DNA from: an uncultured Acetatifactor sp.
GTDB lineage: Bacteria > Bacillota > Clostridia > Lachnospirales > Lachnospiraceae
Assembly: GCA_910587555.1 (NCBI GenBank)
Contig: CAJULV010000009.1
Location: 20,754-84,753 of the forward strand
Length of the DNA: 64,000 bases
Reading direction: 5' to 3'
Shown: positions 54,053 through 63,008 of the stretch, piece after piece
How the letters are laid out: each line of letters opens with the position of its first letter
Numbering within the stretch: the first letter of the stretch is position 1
Translations under genes and position numbers: made by a program
Notes under the pieces: generated by a model
Databases searched by the model: none
What the model saw: only the letters and a program-made list of their open reading frames with translations
Told to the model about the DNA's origin: nothing

Positions 54053-57000
54053 TTACTTCGGCATATTTGCGCGATCCAGTGTCACTTCCGGCAGTACCGA
54101 CGGCATCGTTTCAAACAGGCTGTCGCTGACAAGCCTCTGCCCTTCCTGTGTCTGGGCATTGTTCACCCGGTAAAGCTCCGCACGTACCTTCGTGATTTCG
54201 GAGAGATCCGTTCCGGCCTCCACCCAGTAAATCCAGGTGCCGTTCTTCACATCCGCAATATTACCAGTCTCAGGCACATCCGCAAGGATAATGGAATCCG
54301 CCTTGACTTCTACGTCGTTGCCGGTACCGGAAACCGCGCCTACATTATTGCCGTCCTGGTCAAACAGGAGTACCGAATTGTAAGCCGCATTGCCCTTATA
54401 GGATCCTGCAAAGATAATGGACCCTGCCGGAATGATGTCGTCCGCTCCGTCTCCGAACCGGAATTCCTCCTTAAGCTTTCCGATTACTACATATTCGTCG
54501 CCTGCCGTTCTCCTGAAGTCCACATTGTCACCGGTGACGCCCAGCACATCCAGTTCCGCAATGGATACTGTGCTGCCCTTCGCCGGCTTCAAGATCAGCT
54601 TAACGGCATTTGCCTCATAAGTACTGATATACTTGTCGTCGGAATTGGCAAAATGGATTGTCTGCACAGCCTCCGTTCCAAGTGTCCCCGTTGCTACACT
54701 GACAGGAACGCCCTCACCATATACAACAATCTCATAGCCGACTCCCGCCAGTCCGGACCCGCCGGTAATCTTAAATCCGGCCACGGTTAGGGTCTTATTG
54801 AAATTCAGCGTGATTTCCGGTGCCGTTGTTTCTGCTGTCGCCGTAAATATCGTATCCGTCTGATTGTCGATCAGATTATCCCGGGCATAAGTCGTCTCGT
54901 TCTCCGGATCGCAGTACTGTATGTTATTACTGCTTCCCGAACCGGTCTCTCCCTCAACCTTCAGATTCATCGTGCTGACCGTCCAGAACGCCTTATCCAG
55001 GCTGCCGTCATGCTCTATCTTCACGGGAGCCAGTTCCTTCACTGCCGAACGGTTCAGGTACTGGTCAATCAGCGTAATCTTGTAGAATACGGTTCTGTTA
55101 TTGATGGTAGCGATAATATCCGTATAGGTAACGGTCTCTCCTGTGACAAAGCCCACAGGCTCCTCCTGGACAGCGCCGCCTTCATACATACAGCGCACAA
55201 TCTCATATCCCAGCACATCTTCTTTGGGTATTCCCTTGGAACTTAAATTGATTTCTACTTTATTTGCCTCCGCAAGCTTCGCCGTGACGGCATCGCCCAC
55301 AGCGTCTACCTTACCTTCCGTTCCAAGTATGCTGCCCGTCGCCTTATTCTGCACACGGTAAGCCCTTGCCTCATCGTTGACATAATAGATCGCCCGTGTT
55401 TCCACAGGGAACTGCGCCGCATAACTGATGGTATCCGCATCCGGCGTCATTCCCCAGCGTTCAAAGAATGACAATATATTCTTCTCTGCGGCCGCACAGC
55501 TCAGGCGCATCAGTTTCTGATCACTGTCACCTTTTGTCAAGTCCATTGACACACCTCCCGGTGCCGGCGCTTTGGACGGCGTCCTGGAATACGTATCCAC
55601 CCTGGCAAAGAACAGGTTCGCAAGCTGCTCCTCGTGGTTCTCATATGTCCGGAAATTATATCCCTCGTCATATGCCAGGTGCAGCTGCCAGTACATGCCA
55701 AGCTGCGTAAATACGTTGGAAGCTCTTCCCTTGGAATTGGATGTCACCTTCTTGTACACGTTCTCATATTTGAAACGCACACTGTCATTGGTTTCCTTCG
55801 CCTGGGCCAGCACAGCGAAGTAGTTATTTGTGATCTCCGCCACCGCATAATGGTTTTGGTTGATACAGTGTCCGATCTCATGGGCAATACCCCAGCCAAA
55901 GTAATTACCGCCCTGATATCTGCCCAATTCGTCATAGACAAGCGAACCGCAATTTACCATACCGGCTGTAGATCCCCATCCGATACCGATGTGGTTGCCG
56001 GAAGCATACATAAACGCTCCCGCGAACATCCTCTGATAGCGGATATTCTGATGGCATGCCGGAATCCTGTCCACAACAGCCTCCGCATTGGCATTTAAGC
56101 CTTTGTGCTGGTAGAAAAGATACATCATATCTTCCATGGCTTCCATTGACTTCAGGATCGTCCTGGCCCTGGACTCCGTATCTGTCCCGTTCTTCGCGGA
56201 ACCTGCCCAGATTTGCTGTGCCGGCAGTGAGAACATCATGGTATCCAGCATAATATCGGAAGCGCCCAGAATACAGGTCTGATTGTCGAACTTGCGTTTA
56301 TTCACCCATTTGTTATTTGAATAGTAATGTTCCCTCTCATGGGTGTCTTCCATCTGGCTTACATACGTTCCGAGTTTCTCCACATATTCCACTGTCTTTG
56401 CCATTCTTGCCGCTTCGTCTGTCACATGGTACAGATCCAGAATGGGTACATGCACACCGCCGCTGACACGGACTGCGTACTGGTCATTTGCGTTATTTCC
56501 TGTATACTGCACATACAGCGCACCGCCGGACTCGTAATCCAGATCCCAAATCTTGGGAACCGTAATTTCATTTGCCCCTACTTTCAGTGCAATCGCCCCG
56601 CTGAACATTCTGGCGGCTTCGGAATTGTACTGGGTTGCAACCAGCTGAAGATTGGTGGTATCCCCGGTTCTCTTGGTATTATGCCCCACATAGACTACAA
56701 TCTTATCTTCTGCCGCTGCCGTAACGCCAATCGGCTGCCATGCATTCAGCCCGCCAAAGCCTCTGCTCCCATCGCTTCTTATGGTGTTATGAATTCTCAC
56801 CGGCTCGCTCAGCCCTACCGCATTCAGGATATCTTCCGCATTCTTCAGTTCGCGCTCCAATATCTCATAATCCGGATGCAGCTCGCCGCTGACTTCATCT
56901 ACCGTATTGATACGCTTCCTCAGCTCGTCTATTGTCTTCTGTGTTACCTCCGGCTTCAGGACTAAGTGAAGATCATCCTGATAAAGCGCCATGATATCAT

Positions 57001-59461
57001 CATACACAGAATCATAGTAATAGAAATAAACCTCGGAAATGTTAATCCCTCCAGTTCCCCAGTAATTTCTCGCAATACCAAACTGAATCTTTTTCGCTTC
57101 CACTGCCCTGGGAAGCTTTACCATATAATATGCTTTTCCGTCTTTATCTGAGCTGGCACTAAGCCCCATCTGGTTTACACTATATGTCAGCTCTCCGTTT
57201 TCATCCCAGCACCGCACACTCACATAGTCATAACTCCTATACTGTGACGTCACATCGTGGAATGCAAATCGATCTATCGTATAGGTTTCATCAAATTCAT
57301 ATGTCAGCCCATGACGGCTCTGCATCTGATTGAATCCGCCTTCATCCCAGGTATCAGCGAAATAATGAGACGCCGGCTCATGGTCAACTGTCCCCCAGGC
57401 AGTATTGGACTCCGTATCCAGAGGGCTGTCAACCATTGATCCCTCTCCCCTGTAAGTACTGATAATATGCGCACCCTTCTGTCCGCTCTCTCCGGTGTTA
57501 ATCAGCTTATACTTCGGCATAACCGCCGCTTTTGCATCCGTAGTAATCGCCAGGGCAATAATAGACGGACCACTCTCGCCAAGCTCGTTTACACCCGTCA
57601 CATATACCTGGTATGCGGTCAGATCTTCCAATCCGCTGATTGTGTATCTGTTTTCCTTGATATTGCCGGCAATTTTCCGGAACTCTTCTTCGCCCTCCTT
57701 TGCCTTGAAATACACATTATAGGAAACGGTATCCTCCATATCCTTCCAGGACACAATAATGCTTCTGAACTGCCCTGCCGCATTCACAAAATCCGGAGGA
57801 TCCGGCGGTCCGCTGGGCTGAGGTATGGCCTCCACGGTATCGCCGTAACCACTGCGCCATGTACCGTTGGCCGCCTGGACCTTCAAATAATACTTCTCAT
57901 AGTTAGTCAGCTCATCCTTCATATAAGAAGTAATATCCAGTGCATTGCCTCTCACCGTTATCGTCTCAACTTCCTTGCCCTCACCTTCCTGCCAGATGGC
58001 AACTTCATATCCGGTGACATTGATGCAGGGATCCCAGCTCAGGCTGATCTGCTGGCTGCCTGCAACGGCTGTCAGATTCTTCGGGATATCCATCTGGGGT
58101 TCCGGTATCCTCTCCTCCATACCGTTGACGAACTCTACCTTGGAGATCTCCGCCAAATTACTGCTCTGCCTGGTTCCCTTGATAATCAACGTCACCCGCT
58201 TCACCGCAACCTGGCTGCCCAGAAACAGCCTGATATTCCCCTGGGCATCCCGCTTGGCCTCTACCGCGGACTCCTCCAGCACCAGGCTGAGACCGTTCTC
58301 CCCTTCTATGGTAAACTCTTTCTCTACCGGCTGCTGTTCAACACCGTTCTCGTCCAAATATACAATGTTCACCGCCATTTTTGTGACAGGATTGTCACTC
58401 TTGTTGCCGATGATAATTCCGTCCATTGCCGTAGCTGCCTGGCTGCCGTCAAACTCGAACTTCAGGGAAACAGGGCATTCCTCCGAAATGGCTTCGCCCC
58501 AAACCTGCTTCAGGGTAACACTTCCGCTGTTTCCCAGAAGTGCCTGCAGGTCACCCTCAATCTGAGTCCCGTTTCCAGCAGACGGCGTGATAACTGCCCG
58601 GGGAACGGACTTTTCCACCCCTGCCTGCATATCTCTGTGGTCGTTATAGGTCTGGGCAAAATACTCCAGATCCGCAAGATTTACCACACCGTCACCGTTT
58701 AAATCTGTCAGCCCGGAACCTGCTTTCCGGTCAACGGCATCCACCATGGCAGTCTTATCCGCCTCATTTATCACACCGTCATTGCCTGCCACGTCACCGA
58801 TGGCCAGCACGCCCGGATGCGCCACCCCTGCTTCATAGGGGATACCCTCCCGGAATCCGGTGGTCAGGTTTACCGTATACGCCCTGCCTTCCACCCTGAC
58901 CGTCTGTGTATAGGTGGCATATCCCTGGGCCGATACCGTCAATGTATACTCACCGTCCGCAAGTCCCACAAATTGAACGGTACTCTTTGCAGCGCTGCCC
59001 CCTCCGATCTGAATGACATCGGACCTGTCGACTCCGCTGCCTCTCAGTGACACCTGGAACGCTGCGGACTTGTATAATGTCTGTGCCATGCCGATGGACA
59101 CATACACCTCGCCTGTGTCCTGGGGAATATCTCCCATGGATACCGCTTTCCCCGCGGCATTGCCGATACCTGCGGCATCACCATTCACCGGCGGCTGTAT
59201 TTCCGCACCGGTTCCCGCTCCCGGTACGGGGTTCCCGCTGTTTTCCGGTTTTCCCGTTCCTTCGGTACCGCCGGATATCTGATCCTCAGGCAATCCCGAA
59301 TTTTCCGAATCCGAATCAGATACGGACCCCCCCGGCTGCGTTGACGATTCCTGCTCCGTCTCCGCCGCCCGGGTTCCATTGTCAACTCCTGTGGCATATG
59401 CCATGAAACCTGTGCTGACAATCAAAATAACCGCCAGCAGAAATGCTATTTTTCGTTTCAT
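54053..59461 (-). CDS. Secreted M60-type metalloprotease with dockerin, Fn3 and sugar-binding modules
   Basis: A 1,802-residue secreted protein. Order: signal peptide (1-24); acidic low-complexity stretch (to about 105); a beta domain; a dockerin (about 210-272) with two calcium loops, GNDGVINEADKTAM and DLNGDGVVNLADLEYF; two fibronectin-III modules (about 457-545 and 550-638); an F5/8-type sugar-binding module (about 647-815); a helical spacer; an M60 catalytic region (about 885-1300) with zinc motif HEIGH (1194-1198) and third ligand Glu1209; and a C-terminal F5/8-like module (about 1500-1640). M60 enzymes cleave O-glycosylated proteins such as mucins. No wall anchor is present. First gene of an operon with the cohesin-like protein. 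Confidence 0.87.
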   Translation of the reverse strand: MKRKIAFLLAVILIVSTGFMAYATGVDNGTRAAETEQESSTQPGGSVSDSDSENSGLPEDQISGGTEGTGKPENSGNPVPGAGTGAEIQPPVNGDAAGIGNAAGKAVSMGDIPQDTGEVYVSIGMAQTLYKSAAFQVSLRGSGVDRSDVIQIGGGSAAKSTVQFVGLADGEYTLTVSAQGYATYTQTVRVEGRAYTVNLTTGFREGIPYEAGVAHPGVLAIGDVAGNDGVINEADKTAMVDAVDRKAGSGLTDLNGDGVVNLADLEYFAQTYNDHRDMQAGVEKSVPRAVITPSAGNGTQIEGDLQALLGNSGSVTLKQVWGEAISEECPVSLKFEFDGSQAATAMDGIIIGNKSDNPVTKMAVNIVYLDENGVEQQPVEKEFTIEGENGLSLVLEESAVEAKRDAQGNIRLFLGSQVAVKRVTLIIKGTRQSSNLAEISKVEFVNGMEERIPEPQMDIPKNLTAVAGSQQISLSWDPCINVTGYEVAIWQEGEGKEVETITVRGNALDITSYMKDELTNYEKYYLKVQAANGTWRSGYGDTVEAIPQPSGPPDPPDFVNAAGQFRSIIVSWKDMEDTVSYNVYFKAKEGEEEFRKIAGNIKENRYTISGLEDLTAYQVYVTGVNELGESGPSIIALAITTDAKAAVMPKYKLINTGESGQKGAHIISTYRGEGSMVDSPLDTESNTAWGTVDHEPASHYFADTWDEGGFNQMQSRHGLTYEFDETYTIDRFAFHDVTSQYRSYDYVSVRCWDENGELTYSVNQMGLSASSDKDGKAYYMVKLPRAVEAKKIQFGIARNYWGTGGINISEVYFYYYDSVYDDIMALYQDDLHLVLKPEVTQKTIDELRKRINTVDEVSGELHPDYEILERELKNAEDILNAVGLSEPVRIHNTIRSDGSRGFGGLNAWQPIGVTAAAEDKIVVYVGHNTKRTGDTTNLQLVATQYNSEAARMFSGAIALKVGANEITVPKIWDLDYESGGALYVQYTGNNANDQYAVRVSGGVHVPILDLYHVTDEAARMAKTVEYVEKLGTYVSQMEDTHEREHYYSNNKWVNKRKFDNQTCILGASDIMLDTMMFSLPAQQIWAGSAKNGTDTESRARTILKSMEAMEDMMYLFYQHKGLNANAEAVVDRIPACHQNIRYQRMFAGAFMYASGNHIGIGWGSTAGMVNCGSLVYDELGRYQGGNYFGWGIAHEIGHCINQNHYAVAEITNNYFAVLAQAKETNDSVRFKYENVYKKVTSNSKGRASNVFTQLGMYWQLHLAYDEGYNFRTYENHEEQLANLFFARVDTYSRTPSKAPAPGGVSMDLTKGDSDQKLMRLSCAAAEKNILSFFERWGMTPDADTISYAAQFPVETRAIYYVNDEARAYRVQNKATGSILGTEGKVDAVGDAVTAKLAEANKVEINLSSKGIPKEDVLGYEIVRCMYEGGAVQEEPVGFVTGETVTYTDIIATINNRTVFYKITLIDQYLNRSAVKELAPVKIEHDGSLDKAFWTVSTMNLKVEGETGSGSSNNIQYCDPENETTYARDNLIDNQTDTIFTATAETTAPEITLNFNKTLTVAGFKITGGSGLAGVGYEIVVYGEGVPVSVATGTLGTEAVQTIHFANSDDKYISTYEANAVKLILKPAKGSTVSIAELDVLGVTGDNVDFRRTAGDEYVVIGKLKEEFRFGDGADDIIPAGSIIFAGSYKGNAAYNSVLLFDQDGNNVGAVSGTGNDVEVKADSIILADVPETGNIADVKNGTWIYWVEAGTDLSEITKVRAELYRVNNAQTQEGQRLVSDSLFETMPSVLPEVTLDRANMPK

Positions 59462-59528
59462 GCTTTTGTCCTCCCGATTTTATACCTTCGATTACTGTAT
59501 TCTCTCCCTCAAGAACAGGAGATTTTAT

Positions 59529-59557
59529 ATTATACACAACTCATTCCTTTCTGTAAA
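59529..59557 (-). promoter_or_regulatory. Promoter of the M60 protease operon
   Basis: TTTACA and TATAAT with a 17-bp spacer, about 70 bases before the start; GGGAGG is the ribosome site. Confidence 0.7.
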
Positions 59558-59587
59558 TAGAAAAGACGATATTATAAAAGCTGCCGC

Positions 59588-59830
59588 TCAATCCTGCTCC
59601 AGCACATCAAATGCCGTCCCGCAGGCCCAGGGGCTTCCGATATCGCAGCGCCCATGGTGGTATCGGCGGGATATGGCTTTTCCCTCCCCTTCCACCACAT
59701 TCACTTTAATCCGGCTCTCTCCCGCCCGGGTACAGCCGTCCAGCAGCGCAATCAGCGCATCCACATCCGTGTCCTGTACCGGCTTCTGTTCCGGGATGTA
59801 CGCTCCCTTGTTTTCCGCCGTTTCGCCCAT
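59588..59830 (-). CDS. Small unknown protein next to thiN
   Basis: An 80-residue protein. The C-terminal half holds KVNVVEGEGKAISRRYHHGR and CDIGSPWACGTAFDV, with two Cys in a small compact segment; the first half is acidic and helical (DTDVDALIALLDGC). It looks like a real small protein rather than a chance frame, but I cannot name a family with confidence. GGTGG lies eight bases before the ATG at 59830. It follows thiN by 46 bases and ends the operon. Confidence 0.65.
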   Translation of the reverse strand: MGETAENKGAYIPEQKPVQDTDVDALIALLDGCTRAGESRIKVNVVEGEGKAISRRYHHGRCDIGSPWACGTAFDVLEQD

Positions 59831-59876
59831 GTCATTCACCACCTCTCGGAAATACACTTTTTCTTTCCGGCTACAT

Positions 59877-60518
59877 TCAACAGTGTTCCGGCAAAGGCGT
59901 ACCCCTGGGGAAAAAAACCAACAGCGTTCCGTCCCTTACAAAGATACGGCTCTCTTCCCCCATAAATTCATTGCTGACCCCAAACGGGTAGTCATTGGTC
60001 AGGAGCGCGTCCTCCAGGCGGTATTTTAAACCTTCCAGATAAACTCCTGCAGATTGTTCCGAATGGGAAAAAACTGACACATAGCCGGACGTCCCTTTCG
60101 GGAATGTCAAATTTTCGTTCGTCACCGCTGTGATAACGCTGTCCTGTCCAAACAGAAAACCCTGTATCCCTTTCCGGGACATGCCCGCAAGCATCTGGAG
60201 GTTTGCCATTGTGTGTTCCGGGCGTCCGCCTGTCCCGCAGTAAAGGAAAAAACGCCTGTATCCCGCCCGGATTCCCTCACGAACGGCAGCCAGCATGTCC
60301 GTATCGTCTTTTTCCGGCTTCAGCGCGATGACATTCGGATGCTGCGGAACATAACGAAGCGTATCGAAATCGCCGATTACCAAATCTATATGTACGCCTT
60401 TCTCCTCCAAAAAACAAAACCCGGCATCCACGGCAATGACGAAATCGTCCCCACCCGGCTCAAAGTCCAAACCGTAGTTCTCGCCCGCCCCTACTACATA
60501 ACATATACCCGCTTTCAT
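59877..60518 (-). CDS. thiN: Thiamine pyrophosphokinase
   Basis: A 213-residue kinase that turns thiamine into thiamine diphosphate with ATP. Seen: FVIAVDAGFCFLEEKGVHID, LVIGDFDTL, LKPEKDDTDMLAAVREGIRA, YCGTGGRPEHTMANLQML (the GGRxDH-like site; here Glu replaces the usual Asp before His) and a C-terminal beta domain with GLKYRLEDALLTNDYPFGVS. The ATG at 60518 has AGGAGG upstream; the longer frame reaches into a repeat region. Confidence 0.92.
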   Translation of the reverse strand: MKAGICYVVGAGENYGLDFEPGGDDFVIAVDAGFCFLEEKGVHIDLVIGDFDTLRYVPQHPNVIALKPEKDDTDMLAAVREGIRAGYRRFFLYCGTGGRPEHTMANLQMLAGMSRKGIQGFLFGQDSVITAVTNENLTFPKGTSGYVSVFSHSEQSAGVYLEGLKYRLEDALLTNDYPFGVSNEFMGEESRIFVRDGTLLVFFPRGTPLPEHC

Positions 60519-60588
60519 ATTCACCTCCTGCCCCCGTATATTCTTTCTCCGCTCCCACGCCCCGGCCAGGCCTGCAGCGCCCCGGAAA

Positions 60589-60720
60589 ATACACTGGCCA
60601 GCCAGGCAGATTGCCCCTATCCAGTGACGAATGTCCGTCGTGATACTTCGCCGACGACATCCTGAAAAAGACACCTGCCAGGCAGATTGCCCGACCCTGG
60701 TGACGGATGTTCCTGCCGCC
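60589..60720. repeat. Two-copy hairpin repeat before thiN
   Basis: GCCAGGCAGATTGCCC occurs at 60601-60616 and 60677-60692, each flanked by short arms (CACTGG / CCAGTG in the first; CACC / GGTG in the second) and followed by a related GACG-ATGT tail. It lies in the 657-base gap between thiN and the PfkB remnant; the other contents of that gap are an inverted repeat at 60841 and a promoter at 61065. Confidence 0.6.
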
Positions 60721-60840
60721 TCATGGGCAGCCTCCCGGAAATGACAAAAACAATGCCGTTCCAGTACTCAAACATCGCTGAAATGGCACAAATAATACGT
60801 AAGAAGACGCAAATGGAGTCATCGCTCCCGAAAATCTCAG

Positions 60841-60884
60841 CACACGATATTGTATACGATTATTTTCACATACAATATCATGTG
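60841..60884. promoter_or_regulatory. Inverted repeat, possible operator
   Basis: CACACGATATTGTAT and ATACAATATCATGTG pair at 14 of 15 positions with a 14-base loop. The ATTGTAT / ATACAAT core resembles sites of GntR-type repressors. There is no T-run, so a terminator is unlikely. Confidence 0.4.
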
Positions 60885-61064
60885 TATCATTTTCTTCTGC
60901 GCCGACCCCGTTTTTAAAAAAATTTATTAAATTTTTATGACATGCCGATTTTCTGCCGTCAAGATATTGCCGCCTAATCTGCTGCCCTGCTTATCTCCTT
61001 ACACCATCTCCAGTCCACAAACTGTCTTAAGCCGTCATACCATCCTTTTCTTCCTGATACTTCC

Positions 61065-61093
61065 AGTATATATTACACGCAGGAATTTGTAAA
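61065..61093 (-). promoter_or_regulatory. Promoter in the gap upstream of thiN
   Basis: TTTACA and TATACT, 17 bp apart, 550 bases before thiN. No coding frame follows closely; about 140 bases on there is an A/T hairpin with seven T's (around 60916-60940). Confidence 0.55.
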
Positions 61094-61175
61094 GTATTTT
61101 GCGGAAATCATTCTACAACTTCCTCCCCATCCAATTTGCAGCCTTTTCGTCCCGTTTCGTTCAATATTCAGAATA

Positions 61176-61256
61176 TTATACCGAATTTTCTTTCTCGTCG
61201 CTGCCATTTTGGATAAAATCCACCAGCAGTTCTCCCATTGCGGCTATATCATACAT
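61176..61256 (-). pseudogene. N-terminal stub of a PfkB family sugar kinase
   Basis: The ATG overlaps the transporter stop (ATGTATGA) and reads MYDIAAMGELLVDFIQNG and eight more residues before TAA. MYDI.A.GELLVDF is the standard opening of fructokinase-like PfkB proteins (usually about 310-320 residues). Only 26 codons remain and no kinase sequence was found further along, so the gene was cut off. The overlap shows that it was once translated together with the transporter. Confidence 0.75.
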
Positions 61257-62625
61257 GTTTTCCACCGTCCTTTCTCTCCTGAATCTCCTGTACGATCCTG
61301 TTATAGGCTTTCTTATTCAGGCGGTAGAAAAATAAAACTGCCGCTGTTATGATCCACAGCACGCCGGGAACCGTGGTAAAGGAATGCTTGATCACAGCCA
61401 GCACTGCCGGATTCTGCTGCTGGTTCGCCACATATCCGAAGCCTCCCAAAACACCTGCCAGCACAGAGGTCCCGATGGCCATTCCGATCTTATTTCCCAG
61501 AGAAATAAACGCATACTGGAAACCGTCATTGCGGAGTCCTGTTTTCCACTCCCCATACTCCACGCAGTCCGGTACAATGGCGTAGATTGCCGTGTTAAAC
61601 CCGGAAAAGAAAAACTGTGCCAGACAGGAAAACAGGTAAAAGGGAACAGGTGAACTCCCAACCGTGAAAAAGTACATACAAAACATGCTGATCCCGGTAA
61701 ACAGCGCAAACAGGGAAGCGGAACGCCCTTTATTATTTGTCAGCCGAAACACCACCGGGAAGCAGGCAGCGCCGATGATGGACGGGATGATGATAAAAAG
61801 GGAGAAGGTGCTGAATAATGCCTGATTCCCCTCCACATATGTAAAGTAGTAGAGCGCATCCGCATTTCTCCCATAAAGCGTCACCCCGAACAGGAACTGC
61901 CCTGCCACTGCAATCAGATACGGCCTGTTTTTCGCAACAGCGGACAACTGTACTTTCAGGGGCGTTTTTTGTTTCTCCGGCACTTTCACAACTTCCTTTG
62001 TTTTTGCAAAACAGAAGATATGGCATGCGGCAAAAATGCACCCGTATATCACCGCGATCAGAAGATATCCCCTCTTGTCATTCCCCTTTCCAAGCGCTGC
62101 AATCAGGGGAACCGTTATGATATTGATAATGCCGATGGCCACCATGGCGCTGACGGAACGGAACGTGTTGATTTTCGCTCTCTCTTCAATATTCTGCGTC
62201 ATTGCGCCGCACAGAGTTCCGTAAGGGATATTGACACAGGTATAACCCAATACCAGAATGCAGTAAGTCACTGCCATATATATGATTTTTGCAGCAGATG
62301 ACCAGTCCGGATGCGCCCAGAAGGTCAGCATCAATACCAGAGCTGTCAGCGGCGCTGCAATCAAAAGCCACGGGCGGTATCTCCCCCACCTGGTATCGGT
62401 CTTGTCGCTGAGGCCGCCGATCACAGGGTCGTTGACCGCATCCCAGAATCTCGAAAACAGCATCAATCCTGCCACCGCGCTCATCCCTATCCCAAAGACG
62501 TCCGTATAGAATATCATCAGGAAGTTCCCCACAAACATCCAGCTGAAATTACATCCCACATCCCCCATGCCATAGGCGATCTTGCTGATCAATGGCACTT
62601 TTACATTCGTATTCTTCTGCTCCAT
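61249..62625 (-). CDS. GPH family sugar:cation symporter (MelB-like)
   Basis: A 458-residue membrane protein with twelve predicted helices, of the glycoside-pentoside-hexuronide symporter family. Seen: KIAYGMGDVGCNFSWMFVGN, the cation-site region SRFWDAVNDPVIGGLSDKTD, TRWGRYRPWLL and, in the second half, AIVPDCVEYGEWKTGLRNDG. It imports a sugar or sugar acid with Na+ or H+. Upstream (with a hairpin between) is a polyol dehydrogenase and downstream a broken sugar kinase, so a sugar alcohol or ketose is a likely substrate. GAGGTGG precedes the start. Confidence 0.92.
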   Translation of the reverse strand: MEQKNTNVKVPLISKIAYGMGDVGCNFSWMFVGNFLMIFYTDVFGIGMSAVAGLMLFSRFWDAVNDPVIGGLSDKTDTRWGRYRPWLLIAAPLTALVLMLTFWAHPDWSSAAKIIYMAVTYCILVLGYTCVNIPYGTLCGAMTQNIEERAKINTFRSVSAMVAIGIINIITVPLIAALGKGNDKRGYLLIAVIYGCIFAACHIFCFAKTKEVVKVPEKQKTPLKVQLSAVAKNRPYLIAVAGQFLFGVTLYGRNADALYYFTYVEGNQALFSTFSLFIIIPSIIGAACFPVVFRLTNNKGRSASLFALFTGISMFCMYFFTVGSSPVPFYLFSCLAQFFFSGFNTAIYAIVPDCVEYGEWKTGLRNDGFQYAFISLGNKIGMAIGTSVLAGVLGGFGYVANQQQNPAVLAVIKHSFTTVPGVLWIITAAVLFFYRLNKKAYNRIVQEIQERKDGGKHV

Positions 62626-62860
62626 TACAATCCACCTCTCCAGCTATAAATACCGGCAAACCCCGTTTTCTTTTGCCCTCCTGGACATTTCCTCCATATC
62701 CGTTTCATTCCCTCAGCATAGGTCGGCGCCCCATTCGCGCTGCCTGCTCATTTTCGCATGCCTCAACCGCAGCATCCCCCAGCTGTAAGGACGCCGCTCT
62801 CCGCGCAGCCCCTTTGTGATTCTTCCGTAAGCATCCCCCCAGCAGTAAGGACGCCGCCCT

Positions 62861-62953
62861 TTCCCCTGCCGCCTCATCCACTGTCTGGAACGCAATCTGA
62901 AATCCAAGGGGTTCATAGAAAGCGATAGTTGCTTCCAGATCATTTGTAAGAAT
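62861..62953 (-). pseudogene. Fragment of a VOC/glyoxalase-type protein
   Basis: About 30 codons read GILTNDLEATIAFYEPLGFQ and on, which matches the first beta-alpha unit of vicinal-oxygen-chelate proteins (the D.E...FYE..LGF pattern). It then runs into imperfect direct repeats (GCGGCGTCCTTAC twice, about 51 bases apart) and stops. It starts inside the terminator hairpin of the preceding gene without its own start. The 383-base gap 62626-63008 holds nothing else. Confidence 0.5.
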
Positions 62954-62992
62954 CCCCCGGAAACAATCCTGTGTGCAGTTTCCGGGGGTTTT
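62954..62992. terminator. Strong hairpin after the polyol dehydrogenase gene
   Basis: Perfect 11-bp stem CCCCCGGAAAC / GTTTCCGGGGG with a 13-base loop. The T-run is better on the plus strand (TTTTG) than on the minus strand (ATTCTT), yet only minus-strand genes flank it. Confidence 0.65.
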
Positions 62993-63008
62993 GTCTATTG
63001 CACTCTGT

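Noticed and set aside
60687..60917. 76-codon plus-strand gene
   Set aside because: Starts in a repeat, has no ribosome site and overlaps the inverted repeat at 60841; no recognisable features.
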